Source of the DNA: Erysipelotrichaceae bacterium
Lineage (GTDB): Bacteria > Bacillota_I > Bacilli_A > Erysipelotrichales > Erysipelotrichaceae
Assembly: GCA_022799495.1 (NCBI GenBank)
Contig: JAAWON010000006.1
Coordinates: 1 to 61,212 of the forward strand
Reading direction: 5' to 3'
Length of the DNA: 61,212 nucleotides
The notes under the pieces are model-generated. The model worked only from the letters and a program-made list of their open reading frames with translations. It made no database searches and was not told the DNA's origin. Below, one piece after another: positions 1-8,191 of the stretch; position 1 is the first letter of the stretch, and every line of letters starts with the position of its first letter. The translations under genes were made by a program, and so were the position numbers.

Positions 1-51
1 TATGGCACCGTTTAGGCACCGTTTTACACATTTTCACTGTTGCAAAGTTTC

Positions 52-83
52 AAAAAGGGCTTCCCGATTTCTCGGAAAGCCCC
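52..83 (-). terminator. Rho-independent terminator of the EF-Tu remnant
   Basis: On the minus strand the RNA would fold GGGCTTTCCGA / TCGGGAAGCCC around a short loop, followed by a T run. It lies just downstream of the EF-Tu tail stop codon, where a tuf terminator is expected. It now probably ends transcripts coming from rnmV. Confidence 0.75.
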
Positions 84-105
84 ATAAAATCTAGCTTTTC
101 ACTGA

Positions 106-168
106 TTACTCAATAATCGTAGCCAAACGACCAGACCCTACTGTACGTCCGCCCTCACGATCAATTAC
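106..168 (-). pseudogene. 3' remnant of an elongation factor Tu gene
   Basis: Read on the minus strand, a short frame ends with REGGRTVGSGRLATIIE and a TAA stop. REGGRTVG is the conserved C-terminal signature of EF-Tu. Upstream of REGG the similarity stops: EF-Tu normally has Phe-Ala-Ile before the Arg, here it is Val-Ile-Asp. The frame then runs into the 3' end of rnmV in another reading frame. Only about 17-20 codons of tuf remain, followed by a hairpin terminator. No start or RBS serves this fragment, so it is called a remnant left by a rearrangement, or an assembly join. Confidence 0.7.
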
Positions 169-172
169 TTTT

Positions 173-715
173 TTATGAGAAATACTGCTTGCACAACTGC
201 ATAAACTCCGCATCGCTGATGCCTAACATATTCAAACGCTTCCACAGCGTCTTTGCGTTACATGCCCCGACAAATAGTGCATTTCCCAGTATTTCCCGGC
301 GGTGTTTGCTGTCTTTGCTACCACTGAACCCCATCCGCATAAATACTTCCCATCGCAAGGTTTCCGATTGTTTTTCCTGATAGGTGATAACATGCCGCAA
401 GGATTCAATAATATCCGCTCCACATGCATGTTCCACACCGACCTTACGCTTAGTACGAGCCTTGCGCTTTTCAATAAACGCATTCTTACAGCCCGGCACT
501 GCTTCATTGATCCATGATCGAATCCGTTCTCCCGGCACATCCGGATCCGTGAATATAATCACACCGCGCTTTTTCTGTAAGAGCGCGATCAAGGCCAATC
601 GCTCTTTCGTCAGTTTCGTTCCCCCTGTTTCCAGCGTATCACAATCCACATACGTTTTCAGTTTTTGGCTATCATGTACCCCTTCAACTATAATAATTTC
701 TTTTACTTGCATCAT
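173..715 (-). CDS. rnmV: Ribonuclease M5 (5S rRNA maturation)
   Basis: RNase M5 cleaves both sides of the 5S rRNA precursor in the cytoplasm, acting on 5S rRNA bound by L18. The 180-residue protein is the usual length. It has an N-terminal TOPRIM fold: catalytic Glu11 in the VEG motif, the acidic DPD at 57-59, and the family motifs ETGG (29-32), DVPGERIR and GVEHA (93-97). Two ATG codons open the frame. A GGGGAAAGG ribosome site sits seven bases before the first. In Bacillus the gene lies between a 3D-domain protein gene and rsmA (ksgA). The 3D neighbour is present here, but an EF-Tu tail replaces rsmA downstream. Confidence 0.95.
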   Translation of the reverse strand: MMQVKEIIIVEGVHDSQKLKTYVDCDTLETGGTKLTKERLALIALLQKKRGVIIFTDPDVPGERIRSWINEAVPGCKNAFIEKRKARTKRKVGVEHACGADIIESLRHVITYQEKQSETLRWEVFMRMGFSGSKDSKHRREILGNALFVGACNAKTLWKRLNMLGISDAEFMQLCKQYFS

Positions 716-972
716 TCACAAACCTTTCCCCTTTATTTTACCATAATCAGCCCCAGAAAAAAATGACGATTCATTGCTTCTCCTACTTTCCTGAAGCAGA
801 AAAAGCCGATTTGCTTATCGACTTATATTTCCTGATGTTATTTCCCATTATTTCACCCGGCAAAATCACTCCACCATCTCGCATTGCTTGCAATCACAAC
901 GCTCATAATTTAACTACGTGCACAAACAAATCGGCTCATCCTATCAAAATGTATCATAAAAAGATGATCCGC

Positions 973-1755
973 TTATCCTCCGCTGCCATAACGCAGGATC
1001 TTCAACGTTGGGACAGATCCATCCCAAAATACTTGTGTATCAATATAGTTCTCTGAACCCACATATAAATCTATATGGTTGCCATAAATCGCCCCGCCAC
1101 GATCCAATACCATACATTTAATTGGCTGATCCGGCGAGAAGCCCATGCCGCTTAAACCATGATTGCTAATCTCCACTATCGAATAGAATGGAATGCTAGG
1201 ATCCATTGCGATAATATAATAACCGTCATACGTTAATCCTTCCAGCCATTCTCCATTGCTTTGCTGGACACCCCATGTTGGATGCAGCTGCACACCTGTT
1301 GCTGTGTTGCCGCTGCCATCTTCCCGCACATTACATCCGTAACAATCCACACCATATAATGTAGCACGAATCTGATATTCATCCAATACCGGTGTACTGT
1401 CCACTTGCGTCGGTTCTTCCTGCTCATTTTGAATCGGAGTATCCTCTTTATACTGAGCAGCCTGACTTTTCTGCGCAAGCAACTTTAACGAACTTTGTAC
1501 ACCATCCTGCTTAACCAACTTCGTATTCAGTTTCTTTGAAAGTGCATAGGCGCGTATTTCTTCTTTCAAAGCAACTTCCTGTTTCATATCCGCGTGCAAC
1601 GTTGTTCTAATATTATTTCTATGGGTCAACTGCGTTATCAACGCATTATTTTGGGCTTGTTCACTCGCTCCGGATACATTCATCGCAATATCACTTGCGC
1701 AGCCGGAGAGTACGAAAACCATGATCAGAAAAGCACAAATTCTTTTCAGTTTCAT
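973..1755 (-). CDS. 3D-domain lipoprotein, probable cell-wall lytic enzyme
   Basis: The product is exported and lipid-anchored. Residues 1-18 form a basic-hydrophobic signal, and the lipobox VLSGC places the modified cysteine at 19. A low-complexity, partly helical linker fills about 30-125. The C-terminal third is a 3D domain, named for three aspartates: AMDP at 183-186, LDRGGA at 217-222 and HIDLY at 227-231. In YabE, Rpf-like and MltA-like proteins this double-psi barrel cuts or remodels peptidoglycan glycan strands. Start choice is secure: AAGGAGG lies seven bases before the ATG. The gene sits upstream of rnmV, as yabE does in Bacillus, but lacks the DUF348/G5 repeats of YabE. The exact enzymatic reaction is inferred. 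Confidence 0.85.
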   Translation of the reverse strand: MKLKRICAFLIMVFVLSGCASDIAMNVSGASEQAQNNALITQLTHRNNIRTTLHADMKQEVALKEEIRAYALSKKLNTKLVKQDGVQSSLKLLAQKSQAAQYKEDTPIQNEQEEPTQVDSTPVLDEYQIRATLYGVDCYGCNVREDGSGNTATGVQLHPTWGVQQSNGEWLEGLTYDGYYIIAMDPSIPFYSIVEISNHGLSGMGFSPDQPIKCMVLDRGGAIYGNHIDLYVGSENYIDTQVFWDGSVPTLKILRYGSGG

Positions 1756-2229
1756 AAATTTCCTCCTTTAAGCTCGTGGCTTATTCTATCATAGGACAAT
1801 CAACTTGTCAAATTGAGCTGATTTTGCACACGCCTATACCCCTATTCTATCCCCCCTTTTATCAGTTTATACCACCTTTTCCAAAAGGTGTCATACATTA
1901 GCCTAGGAAACAAGCGGTTATTTGCATCTTTTGCGAAAGGCTTTTCCTAATTCTCACTTGTTAGGAATAGGAAATATTTAACTTTCTTATCCTTAGGGAA
2001 AAGGTGAATATATCTCCTACACCGAAAAACCATTACATATAGCAATACACAATGCCTGCTAAATAATCGCAACTCAACCTTCTTAATCCCTATAAAAAAA
2101 GTTCGTCTCTTTTCGACAGGATTCTTCTTTCTTTGCGTTTCTACATCTTTTTATGATCAACCCTTGTCAAACAAATACCTGTTATCACCCAGCCGGTAAC
2201 ACATGTTCGCAAGTACATCCGCTCAGACA
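1756..2229. other. Intergenic region without a recognised gene
   Basis: About 470 bases between the M50 protease and the 3D lipoprotein. The 1755 end holds the lipoprotein RBS and presumably its promoter. A perfect palindrome lies at 1873-1890, and a smaller inverted repeat CCTAA...TTAGG near 1947-1965. No coding potential with a ribosome site was seen. Confidence 0.5.
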
Positions 2230-2230
2230 G

Positions 2231-2253
2231 AAAAAAAGCGCCGTTTCAGCGCT
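2231..2253 (-). terminator. Terminator after the M50 protease gene
   Basis: On the minus strand AGCGC pairs with GCGCT around a short loop, followed by seven T. It begins at the protease stop codon. Confidence 0.8.
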
Positions 2254-3032
2254 TATATGGATAACCATTCACGAATAAAGTAAGGGATCAAATCCTGCGG
2301 TAACTGAAGATGATTGAACCTTGGTAAAAGTTGTGGCCCATAATCAAATGCCATCGCACCGATCATCCCCGCCAGTACCAACAAAATCATCAGATACGCA
2401 AAGAAGATCATTACCTTTGAGGAACGTGCAAATTGAAACATCAACTCGATATGATTGTTATTGCGCATACGGATCACATCATAAATGATATAAGCGATAA
2501 TAAGCGCACACACCAAGGCAAGCCATAACTGACTACTTATAAAATAATAGATTCCATAGCCCAACAACGGAATAAACACCAAGGGAAAATATAAGAAGGT
2601 AGCCGCAATTACCTTTCCGCCATCAAATGGATTCAGTGGTAACAAATTCATCAACGATACCACTCCTGTGAAAAAACTCAGCCATAGAAAGTTCTGACTG
2701 CGGGTAATATAACAAAGGATAAAATAAACCACGGTTGTCAATAAACCGCACAGCGGGCCACTGATCGCAATAATCGCATTTTCTTTCACCGAAGTTTCAT
2801 TCGTAATCGTAATATAAGCACCGAAGGGGGTAAAACCGCCAAAACTAACGGTTGCCCCATAGGTTCGTGCCGCAATTACATGCCCTGCCTCATGAATGAT
2901 TAGCATTACGACATAACCAATCGCAAAGGTTAAATTCAAAAACAGTGATAACAAGTACACTGTGCATAATACAATAACGATATTCAACAGCCATTTAAAA
3001 AAACCCCAACCTTTAAACATAGATTCCTGCAT
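2253..3032 (-). CDS. M50-family (site-2-protease-like) membrane metalloprotease
   Basis: A polytopic membrane protein of 259 residues with the two zinc-binding motifs of intramembrane site-2 proteases: HEAGH at about 47-51 in the second membrane segment, and LNPFDGG at about 133-139 in a later one. The Asp of the second motif completes the zinc site. This layout, with no PDZ domain and a short cytosolic tail, fits the compact SpoIVFB/YwhC-like branch, which cleaves membrane-bound substrates. The start at ATG 3032 is chosen because AGGTG lies six bases before it; a GTG three codons upstream is in frame but overlaps that RBS. It is a single-gene unit with its own terminator. The substrate is unknown. 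Confidence 0.88.
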   Translation of the reverse strand: MQESMFKGWGFFKWLLNIVIVLCTVYLLSLFLNLTFAIGYVVMLIIHEAGHVIAARTYGATVSFGGFTPFGAYITITNETSVKENAIIAISGPLCGLLTTVVYFILCYITRSQNFLWLSFFTGVVSLMNLLPLNPFDGGKVIAATFLYFPLVFIPLLGYGIYYFISSQLWLALVCALIIAYIIYDVIRMRNNNHIELMFQFARSSKVMIFFAYLMILLVLAGMIGAMAFDYGPQLLPRFNHLQLPQDLIPYFIREWLSI

Positions 3033-3225
3033 CTTGATCACCTATCTTCATTCTATTGCATTATATCACTTTTTCCTGTGCTTTGGTAGGAATACTTTGT
3101 GAATCAGCACAGATAAATACGCTTTTTAACTTACCTTTTTGTATTTATACCTTATCATATGATTCCTGTATTAGCCAATGATGCATCATTATCTCTTAGA
3201 TCTGTCAGCCTTCCATAAGAACACA

Positions 3226-3260
3226 AAGAAAAACCGTGGCCTTTCCCTCATTGTCCACGG
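3226..3260 (-). terminator. Terminator after the 96-residue hypothetical gene
   Basis: The minus-strand RNA pairs CCGTGG with CCACGG and continues into TTTTTCTTTG. Confidence 0.7.
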
Positions 3261-3291
3261 CATAACCAGCATGGCTGGCATTATCATAAAC

Positions 3292-3582
3292 CTATGACAT
3301 AATTTTAGCGTCAATCAACTGCTTGCGCATCATGAGGCTAAGGCGAGCATGATCCTCCTTTGACAACGGATGCACATCATCCCAATAGGCAAGTGCCAAT
3401 GACTTTGTCGTAGAAGTTTCATCCGCTAATGCTTCCGCTAATGATTGCCAGTTCTGTAAATATGGGGTTAAAATTGCTTGATCTTTGGTCTCTCTATAGC
3501 GATCAAAATCTGCTCGTATGCGATGAATTTCATCCCAATCTCTAATAATATGTCCATAACTATCCAGTTTTGCGTATTTCAT
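3292..3582 (-). CDS. Conserved small hypothetical protein
   Basis: A 96-residue soluble, charged protein that I do not recognise. It has no signal peptide, membrane segment or cysteine cluster. The composition (many Asp, Arg, Lys and Leu) suggests a helical cytosolic protein. A good ribosome site, AAGGAAGGAG, lies upstream, though about 13 bases from the ATG, and a hairpin terminator follows the stop. Together these support a real one-gene transcript. No function is proposed. Confidence 0.6.
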   Translation of the reverse strand: MKYAKLDSYGHIIRDWDEIHRIRADFDRYRETKDQAILTPYLQNWQSLAEALADETSTTKSLALAYWDDVHPLSKEDHARLSLMMRKQLIDAKIMS

Positions 3583-3979
3583 CGTTGTTGTTTCGCTCCT
3601 TCCTTACAATCCTTATTCTTCTCTTTGGCTCACACCTATTCTCGGCCATCTGTGACACCTCATTTTTAAGAACCAACATAGTAACATTTATATATCAATA
3701 CTAAAAGTAAAGCCAATGCATAAAAACACGATACTTCATCGCTTATGATACTTCCCATATTCTAATCATCCACATGCATCTTATACATCAAAAATGAATG
3801 CAATTTATAATTTACTTATCATTACTTTTATTAACTTTCCTCCTTTCATGTGCTATTATAACCCATTATTATCATTTTGTCACTTATTTATCTATTTGTC
3901 ACATACAGTAATACTTTAACATCCGTATCATTTCTTATCGCTGATTGCTTTTTCCTCTCTAAGACTATGTTTCCCTCAT
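3583..3979. other. AT-rich intergenic region, no gene seen
   Basis: Nearly 400 AT-rich bases between the small hypothetical gene and the terminator of the surface protein gene. It presumably contains the promoter of the minus-strand small gene near 3600-3660. I see no RNA gene or convincing coding frame. Confidence 0.4.
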
Positions 3980-4029
3980 AAAAAAAAGCGTCCGTATGAA
4001 TCTTAACGTGTCTCATCATACCAACGCTT
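3980..4029 (-). terminator. Terminator of the exported surface protein gene
   Basis: A long minus-strand hairpin pairs AGCGT with ACGCT, and GTATGA with TCATAC across a small internal loop. Eight T follow. It lies 14 bases past the stop codon. Confidence 0.8.
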
Positions 4030-4042
4030 CTGTATTTCTTTA

Positions 4043-5488
4043 TCACGATTTGCGTCTTTGTTTGAGCTGTCCACTCATACAATAGAGAATGCTCACTAAT
4101 AATATATTACCTATTATATATAAGGAAGTGTTTTGTCCACCTCCGGTATTTACTCCACCGGCAAGCCCCGGATAATGTGTTCCATCCTCCTCTTTGCTTG
4201 GTTGTGTCAGACCTTCATTTTCTATATCTGTCGTTGCTTCTTTCCAGCCAATCACCAAGGTTGCGGCTTCTTGTAGACTGATATGAATGCCATCACTCGC
4301 TTTTGTATATGTGAGTTGAGCAGCTTGATCCCCTTGAAAACCATAAACCACAAAATCATGTTGCGCATCTGCCCCGTTTGGATAAGGAATTACAAGCGCA
4401 TATGCTCCATCAGGTGTCACACGGATCGCGCTGTCCTTTACCTGCCATGCGAAATCCAAAAAAGTAAAATGCTCCGGTTTAATTTCCTTAAATGCGCCTA
4501 CCTCTTTCACCAACTCTTGTAGAGTGCCCTTTTCCTGTGCTTCTTCGATTTTCACTTCAATATCATCATATGCATACGTATTGCCATCTTCATCTCGATA
4601 TTCCAATTCTTCATTATTGGGTTGCTCCTCGTCCGCTTGTGCTTGCGTGAATCTTACTTGAATACAGTATTTTTTCGATTCCTCTATTGGTGTATCCAAT
4701 TCCATTTGCGCAAACGCACACACTTTTGTGATCTCAAAATCAGCGCGTTCTGTCAACTCAATTACCCCTTGATAAGGCACATAGTTTTCTACTTCCATAC
4801 TGCCTATGGTTTCATTGATTCCATAAAACAAAGTCGCAGAAGGAGATGCATTCAATTCAATGCGTGCAGTTTCCCCACTTACAAATTCCGCCATCGAATT
4901 GCGTATAAACTCCTCTTGTCTGGCAGGATCCACTCCGGGGAACGCAAACGTAACCAAATCATCCTGTGCCTCTTGTTTCAAAGTACGGCGCTCAAATTCA
5001 TATTCTCCCTGTAATTGATTGGGATCCACGTTTATAAATGGAGGTGAATATTCGTATTCCGCAACCGTATATGGTTCAATTACAACCGCTGATGTCCCTT
5101 CCATATTCAGTTGAATCCGCCCACTGCCATCTGTCGTATAGTGAGACAAGATACCATCCACATAGATACCAAGATCACCTACTGGCTGAAATTGCTCATC
5201 ATGCACATATAACGTAATGATGCATCCACCATTATAAGGTGTTGCACTCTCCTTTGCTTGAGCGTTATTCTCTTCGCTGTGCATATCCAAATTGGATGTG
5301 ACCGGCTCTTGTTCATTTGTTTCTACCATATCCTGTTGCATTTGCGACGCCGGCTCAGGATCCTTTGTGTAAGCAGGCGTATGTTCCTCTTCGGCAAATA
5401 AAAATAATTGATTGCCACTCATAAAGAATACTGCACATAAGACAACCGCAGTGATTGCGTATAAAACCCCTTTGATTCGTTGTTTCAT
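4043..5488 (-). CDS. Exported surface protein with C-terminal membrane anchor, probable sortase substrate
   Basis: A 481-residue protein with a Sec signal (basic start, hydrophobic core about 8-30). An acidic, Glu/Gln/Asn-rich spacer follows, and then beta-rich extracellular sequence. Residues about 88-150 look like a small transthyretin/Cna-B-type beta-sandwich, with VGDLGIYVDG and TTDGSGRIQL. The C-terminus has the sorting-signal architecture: Gly-rich stretch, VNTGGG (446-451), about 20 hydrophobic residues and KQRRKS. LPXTG is absent. A class D-type sortase lies just upstream, so NTGG may be the recognised site; this is inference. A terminator separates it from the sortase pair, so it probably has its own promoter. 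The ligand or role is unknown. Confidence 0.7.
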   Translation of the reverse strand: MKQRIKGVLYAITAVVLCAVFFMSGNQLFLFAEEEHTPAYTKDPEPASQMQQDMVETNEQEPVTSNLDMHSEENNAQAKESATPYNGGCIITLYVHDEQFQPVGDLGIYVDGILSHYTTDGSGRIQLNMEGTSAVVIEPYTVAEYEYSPPFINVDPNQLQGEYEFERRTLKQEAQDDLVTFAFPGVDPARQEEFIRNSMAEFVSGETARIELNASPSATLFYGINETIGSMEVENYVPYQGVIELTERADFEITKVCAFAQMELDTPIEESKKYCIQVRFTQAQADEEQPNNEELEYRDEDGNTYAYDDIEVKIEEAQEKGTLQELVKEVGAFKEIKPEHFTFLDFAWQVKDSAIRVTPDGAYALVIPYPNGADAQHDFVVYGFQGDQAAQLTYTKASDGIHISLQEAATLVIGWKEATTDIENEGLTQPSKEEDGTHYPGLAGGVNTGGGQNTSLYIIGNILLVSILYCMSGQLKQRRKS

Positions 5489-5596
5489 GTTAATTCAACC
5501 TTTCCCTTCAATCCTATGTTCCATTATACAACAATGTGATATAGAAAAAAAGGTAAAATCTTCCGCCTTCCCTCTACCATTTTCATTCTCCCCATA

Positions 5597-5624
5597 CAAA
5601 AAGAGCGATCCTTCCATCGCCCTT
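5597..5624 (-). terminator. Terminator after the sortase-partner gene
   Basis: Minus-strand AGGGCGAT pairs with ATCGCTCT (one G-U pair) and is followed by TTTTTG. It separates the sortase pair from the substrate gene. Confidence 0.65.
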
Positions 5625-5644
5625 TTGTAATCCTATCCTTACGC

Positions 5645-6133
5645 TTATCCATCGACGCTTTCTTCCTCATGATACAAAGACAATTCTCGCTCCATAAGAC
5701 GCTCTTTTTGCTTTGCGACAAGCCAGAGTGCGCCTGCCAAGATTACAAGTATGCCTGTGATGATTCGCACACTCCATACATAACGATCATATTCCGGATG
5801 TTCGAGCAGTTCGCGCTGTGCCTGATAATACGCTTTCAGTGCCTGTTTCAACTCACTGATATCCCCTTGTGCATTCAACTGTTTCAACCATGCTTCGATA
5901 TGTGCATCCAGCGCATCCATTGTCCATTCACGCGTAAACTCTGCTTCCCTCATGAAAAGTGTATCCACACTAGGCGCCAATTGTTCCTGAAATCGCTCCA
6001 TATCCGCACAAAACTGCGCATACACCGTTGCTTGCATCGTTTGCTTCCCATACCACCAAGGCAAAAACGTACAAATCAACATACTCAATGCGATCAACAT
6101 TGTCATCCGCACTAAATTCTTTATTCTTTCCAT
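5645..6133 (-). CDS. Two-TM membrane protein co-encoded with a sortase
   Basis: A 162-residue protein of no family I recognise. One membrane segment lies at about 10-27, and a second at about 122-142. Between them is a roughly 95-residue extracytoplasmic helical region rich in Gln, Glu and Leu, probably a coiled coil. A short charged tail follows. Its start lies inside the 3' end of the sortase gene (13-base overlap), so the two are translationally coupled and very likely work together. A sortase accessory or a regulator of substrate delivery is possible but unproven. Confidence 0.65.
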   Translation of the reverse strand: MERIKNLVRMTMLIALSMLICTFLPWWYGKQTMQATVYAQFCADMERFQEQLAPSVDTLFMREAEFTREWTMDALDAHIEAWLKQLNAQGDISELKQALKAYYQAQRELLEHPEYDRYVWSVRIITGILVILAGALWLVAKQKERLMERELSLYHEEESVDG

Positions 6134-6762
6134 ACGCCGTCCTCTTCAATCTGAATCCCCGAAACCTTTTGCGCGTAAACAAAATAGCGCTCCTGTGTTT
6201 GCAGGGAATCAAATGGGTAACAACAATACAGAATCAAACGCTCATTGTCCTCTGCCAACACTGTCGGATCAAAATCAGCCGCATTCATGATTTCTGTATG
6301 AGTGACTTCATAAACAAAACTGCCATACTCCGTATCCATTTGAATTTGATCGCCAACTTCAAAATAGCGCAACTGCTTAAAATGCGTCCCATTATGACCT
6401 GCCAACAAAATTGGTTTTCCCATTCCCGGTATCCCACTGCTTTCATACTGACCGATGCTGATTGCCAATAGATCTTCGCTATCCCCAAATAGTACTGTCT
6501 TAGTGAAATCACGTTGTTCATTGCGCAAGATCGCATAGGCTTCGCCATGTACAGGAAAATGGATCTGAGAGCGCTGAATGATGCCCTGATGGCCTTCGAT
6601 CAATGCCTCTAATTGATGCATCTGCTGGCGTGCATGATTCTCACGCAGTTGTTGGCCTGTGGCTTGTGCTTCCTGCATCTGCGCAGCGATAAAATGAGTA
6701 AGCAGAACTGCGATTAACACACTCAATCCAATATCCACGAAACAATAACACCATTTTCGCAT
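6121..6762 (-). CDS. Sortase, class D-like
   Basis: A membrane-anchored transpeptidase that would join surface proteins to the peptidoglycan cross-bridge. It has a single N-terminal membrane segment (about 10-27), a helical stalk and a C-terminal sortase beta-barrel. The catalytic triad is visible: His123 in LLAGHN, Cys181 in YCCYPF and Arg192 in QERYFVYA. The Cys-Tyr-Pro-Phe context with RYxVYA is typical of class D enzymes rather than class A (TLITC) or class B. Cys180 next to the nucleophile is unusual. The start has a strong AGGAGGGG ribosome site. It heads a two-gene unit with the following membrane protein; the likely substrate gene lies just downstream. Confidence 0.88.
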   Translation of the reverse strand: MRKWCYCFVDIGLSVLIAVLLTHFIAAQMQEAQATGQQLRENHARQQMHQLEALIEGHQGIIQRSQIHFPVHGEAYAILRNEQRDFTKTVLFGDSEDLLAISIGQYESSGIPGMGKPILLAGHNGTHFKQLRYFEVGDQIQMDTEYGSFVYEVTHTEIMNAADFDPTVLAEDNERLILYCCYPFDSLQTQERYFVYAQKVSGIQIEEDGVWKE

Positions 6763-7080
6763 GACTGTCCCCTCCTCACTTACATGTCGTTATTGATGAT
6801 CCCTTTGATTTTCCTTGGATATCATGATAACACATCGTTTATATCGTGTCTATGTTGAATGATAAACTTACACGATGATAAAACATCGCCAAAGTACCCT
6901 GCATAACAAAACACCATAACTATCTCTACTTATCTTTTCTATTAACAACATGTAAACAATATTTCCATATAAAACACAGCCCTCCCTATCTTCCTCTACA
7001 GTCTCTTTCTCACTGCCATCAATCGTCCCATCAAACTTACATAAAAAGACATAATCAGCTAAATAAAGACACAAACAGAC
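6763..7080. other. Intergenic region upstream of the sortase gene
   Basis: About 320 bases without a supported gene. It must hold the sortase promoter. An imperfect inverted repeat, ACACGAT...ATGTGT on the minus strand, lies near 6830-6852 and could be an operator. A 74-codon open frame here has no ribosome site and was rejected. Confidence 0.4.
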
Positions 7081-7125
7081 AAAAAAAGTCACAGGCAGAA
7101 GTCCAAACGCAACTTCTCACTGTGC
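7081..7125 (-). terminator. Terminator after rqcP
   Basis: On the minus strand CACAG pairs with CTGTG and AGAAGT with ACTTCT, followed by ACTTTTTTT. This is a strong two-segment hairpin. Confidence 0.8.
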
Positions 7126-7202
7126 TTTTTGCTTTATCATTCAAATGGCTTTATGAATTCTTTTTCATTGCCGCTGCCTACATCCATTGAAAAGCGTTCG
7201 CA

Positions 7203-7490
7203 TCACACCAATTCATCCGACAAGTCAGGTACATGGGGTGCTAACTTCTCCTCCACCACCTCAAACATCAATGCCGCATCGTTCTTATTTGCCTGCTTCT
7301 GCAATAACAACACCCGAACACTCAGTTCCCGATAACCAAAGATCACCTGAATGATATCCCCGACCTTTACCTCAGTGCTGGGTTTTGAAATTCGGCCGTT
7401 GACATACACACGCTGCAGATCACAAAGTTCTTTCGCAGTTGTCCTTCGCTTCAAGATCCGAGCGGTTTTTAGATACTTATCCAAGCGCAT
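7203..7490 (-). CDS. rqcP: S4-domain RNA-binding protein RqcP (YabO family)
   Basis: A 95-residue Hsp15-like S4 protein. In Bacillus, RqcP works with RqcH on stalled 50S subunits, helping elongate C-terminal alanine tails for ribosome-associated quality control. The S4 fold fills residues 1-60: MRLDKYLK at the start, then RRTTAKELC and the VYVNG turn. The tail resembles YabO in length. The start at 7490 is chosen over an in-frame GTG at 7499 because GAGGTG lies six bases upstream and the family begins MRLDK. It follows the spoVT-like gene by about 30 bases, as part of the Bacillus mfd-spoVT-yabMNO order with the two middle genes absent. Confidence 0.88.
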   Translation of the reverse strand: MRLDKYLKTARILKRRTTAKELCDLQRVYVNGRISKPSTEVKVGDIIQVIFGYRELSVRVLLLQKQANKNDAALMFEVVEEKLAPHVPDLSDELV

Positions 7491-7520
7491 ACACTTCACC
7501 TCATGGATAAGTTTACCACA

Positions 7521-8024
7521 TTATTGAAGCTGTTGGCGAGCTAAAAGTGAACAATATGCTTCGACAGCCTGTAATTTTTCCAGTGGATAGCGTTGTTTTT
7601 CAAACAATATCACAAAGGCTCCATACCAGTCACCATTTACAATCACCGGATAGACAATGCCACTATAAGTCCGTTCATCTGTTTGAAAAAGCTGCTCATC
7701 CTGAAATGGTGTAGGTCGATGATGCCGCATCGTTTTAAAAAACTCATCATGGATCGCACAATGATGCTGGCGCAGCCATTCCTCCTGCATAAACAGCACA
7801 CTTTCCTGATACATTTCTGCCAATGTATCCACCATGAGATTGATCTCCTCCATATGCTTGGACATAATATCAAACTTTTGAATGACAATTTTATCATTCT
7901 CAATAAAAAACTCAATGGAATCACCTTCCTTCAGGCGATATTGCTTACGGATCTCCTTTGGGATGACAAGTCTTCCCAAATCATCCAGTCTTCTCACAAT
8001 TCCGGTTGCTTTCACAATATGCAC
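7521..8024 (-). CDS. spoVT: SpoVT/AbrB-family transcription regulator
   Basis: A 167-residue DNA-binding regulator. Residues 1-50 form the swapped-hairpin AbrB domain, with the motif GIVRRLDDLGRLVIPKEIRK. Residues about 60-165 match the GAF-like sensor domain of SpoVT. In Bacillus SpoVT tunes forespore genes late in sporulation, and the gene lies directly after mfd, as here. Whether this organism sporulates cannot be judged from the window, and the protein may act as a general regulator. The symbol rests on domain layout and synteny, not on proven function. Confidence 0.82.
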   Translation of the reverse strand: MHIVKATGIVRRLDDLGRLVIPKEIRKQYRLKEGDSIEFFIENDKIVIQKFDIMSKHMEEINLMVDTLAEMYQESVLFMQEEWLRQHHCAIHDEFFKTMRHHRPTPFQDEQLFQTDERTYSGIVYPVIVNGDWYGAFVILFEKQRYPLEKLQAVEAYCSLLARQQLQ

Positions 8025-8148
8025 TCCTTTAACTTAGCAACCATAGTATGCTCATAAAACAAGTGCATATACCTATGGAAACCAGTCAAATCCAAATCAT
8101 TTCTACAAGCAACTCACACGAACGGATACATGAGCGATACAAACAAAA

Positions 8149-8173
8149 GAAAAGCGCCTTTAGGCCCTTTTCT
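8149..8173 (-). terminator. Terminator after mfd
   Basis: Minus-strand AAAAGGGCC / GGCGCTTTT hairpin with a four-base loop, followed by a T-rich stretch. Confidence 0.7.
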
Positions 8174-8191
8174 TGTCAATCATACATGATT

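Noticed and set aside
763-1056. A 97-codon plus-strand frame opposite the 3D lipoprotein end
   Set aside because: It is antisense to a well-supported gene and has no family features.
3888-4082. A 64-codon minus-strand frame at the end of the surface protein gene
   Set aside because: It overlaps the 3' end of that gene and its terminator hairpin and has no ribosome site.
6868-7092. A 74-codon minus-strand frame between the sortase and rqcP genes
   Set aside because: It starts inside the rqcP terminator, has no ribosome site, and its sequence is an irregular mix of hydrophobic and Cys residues.
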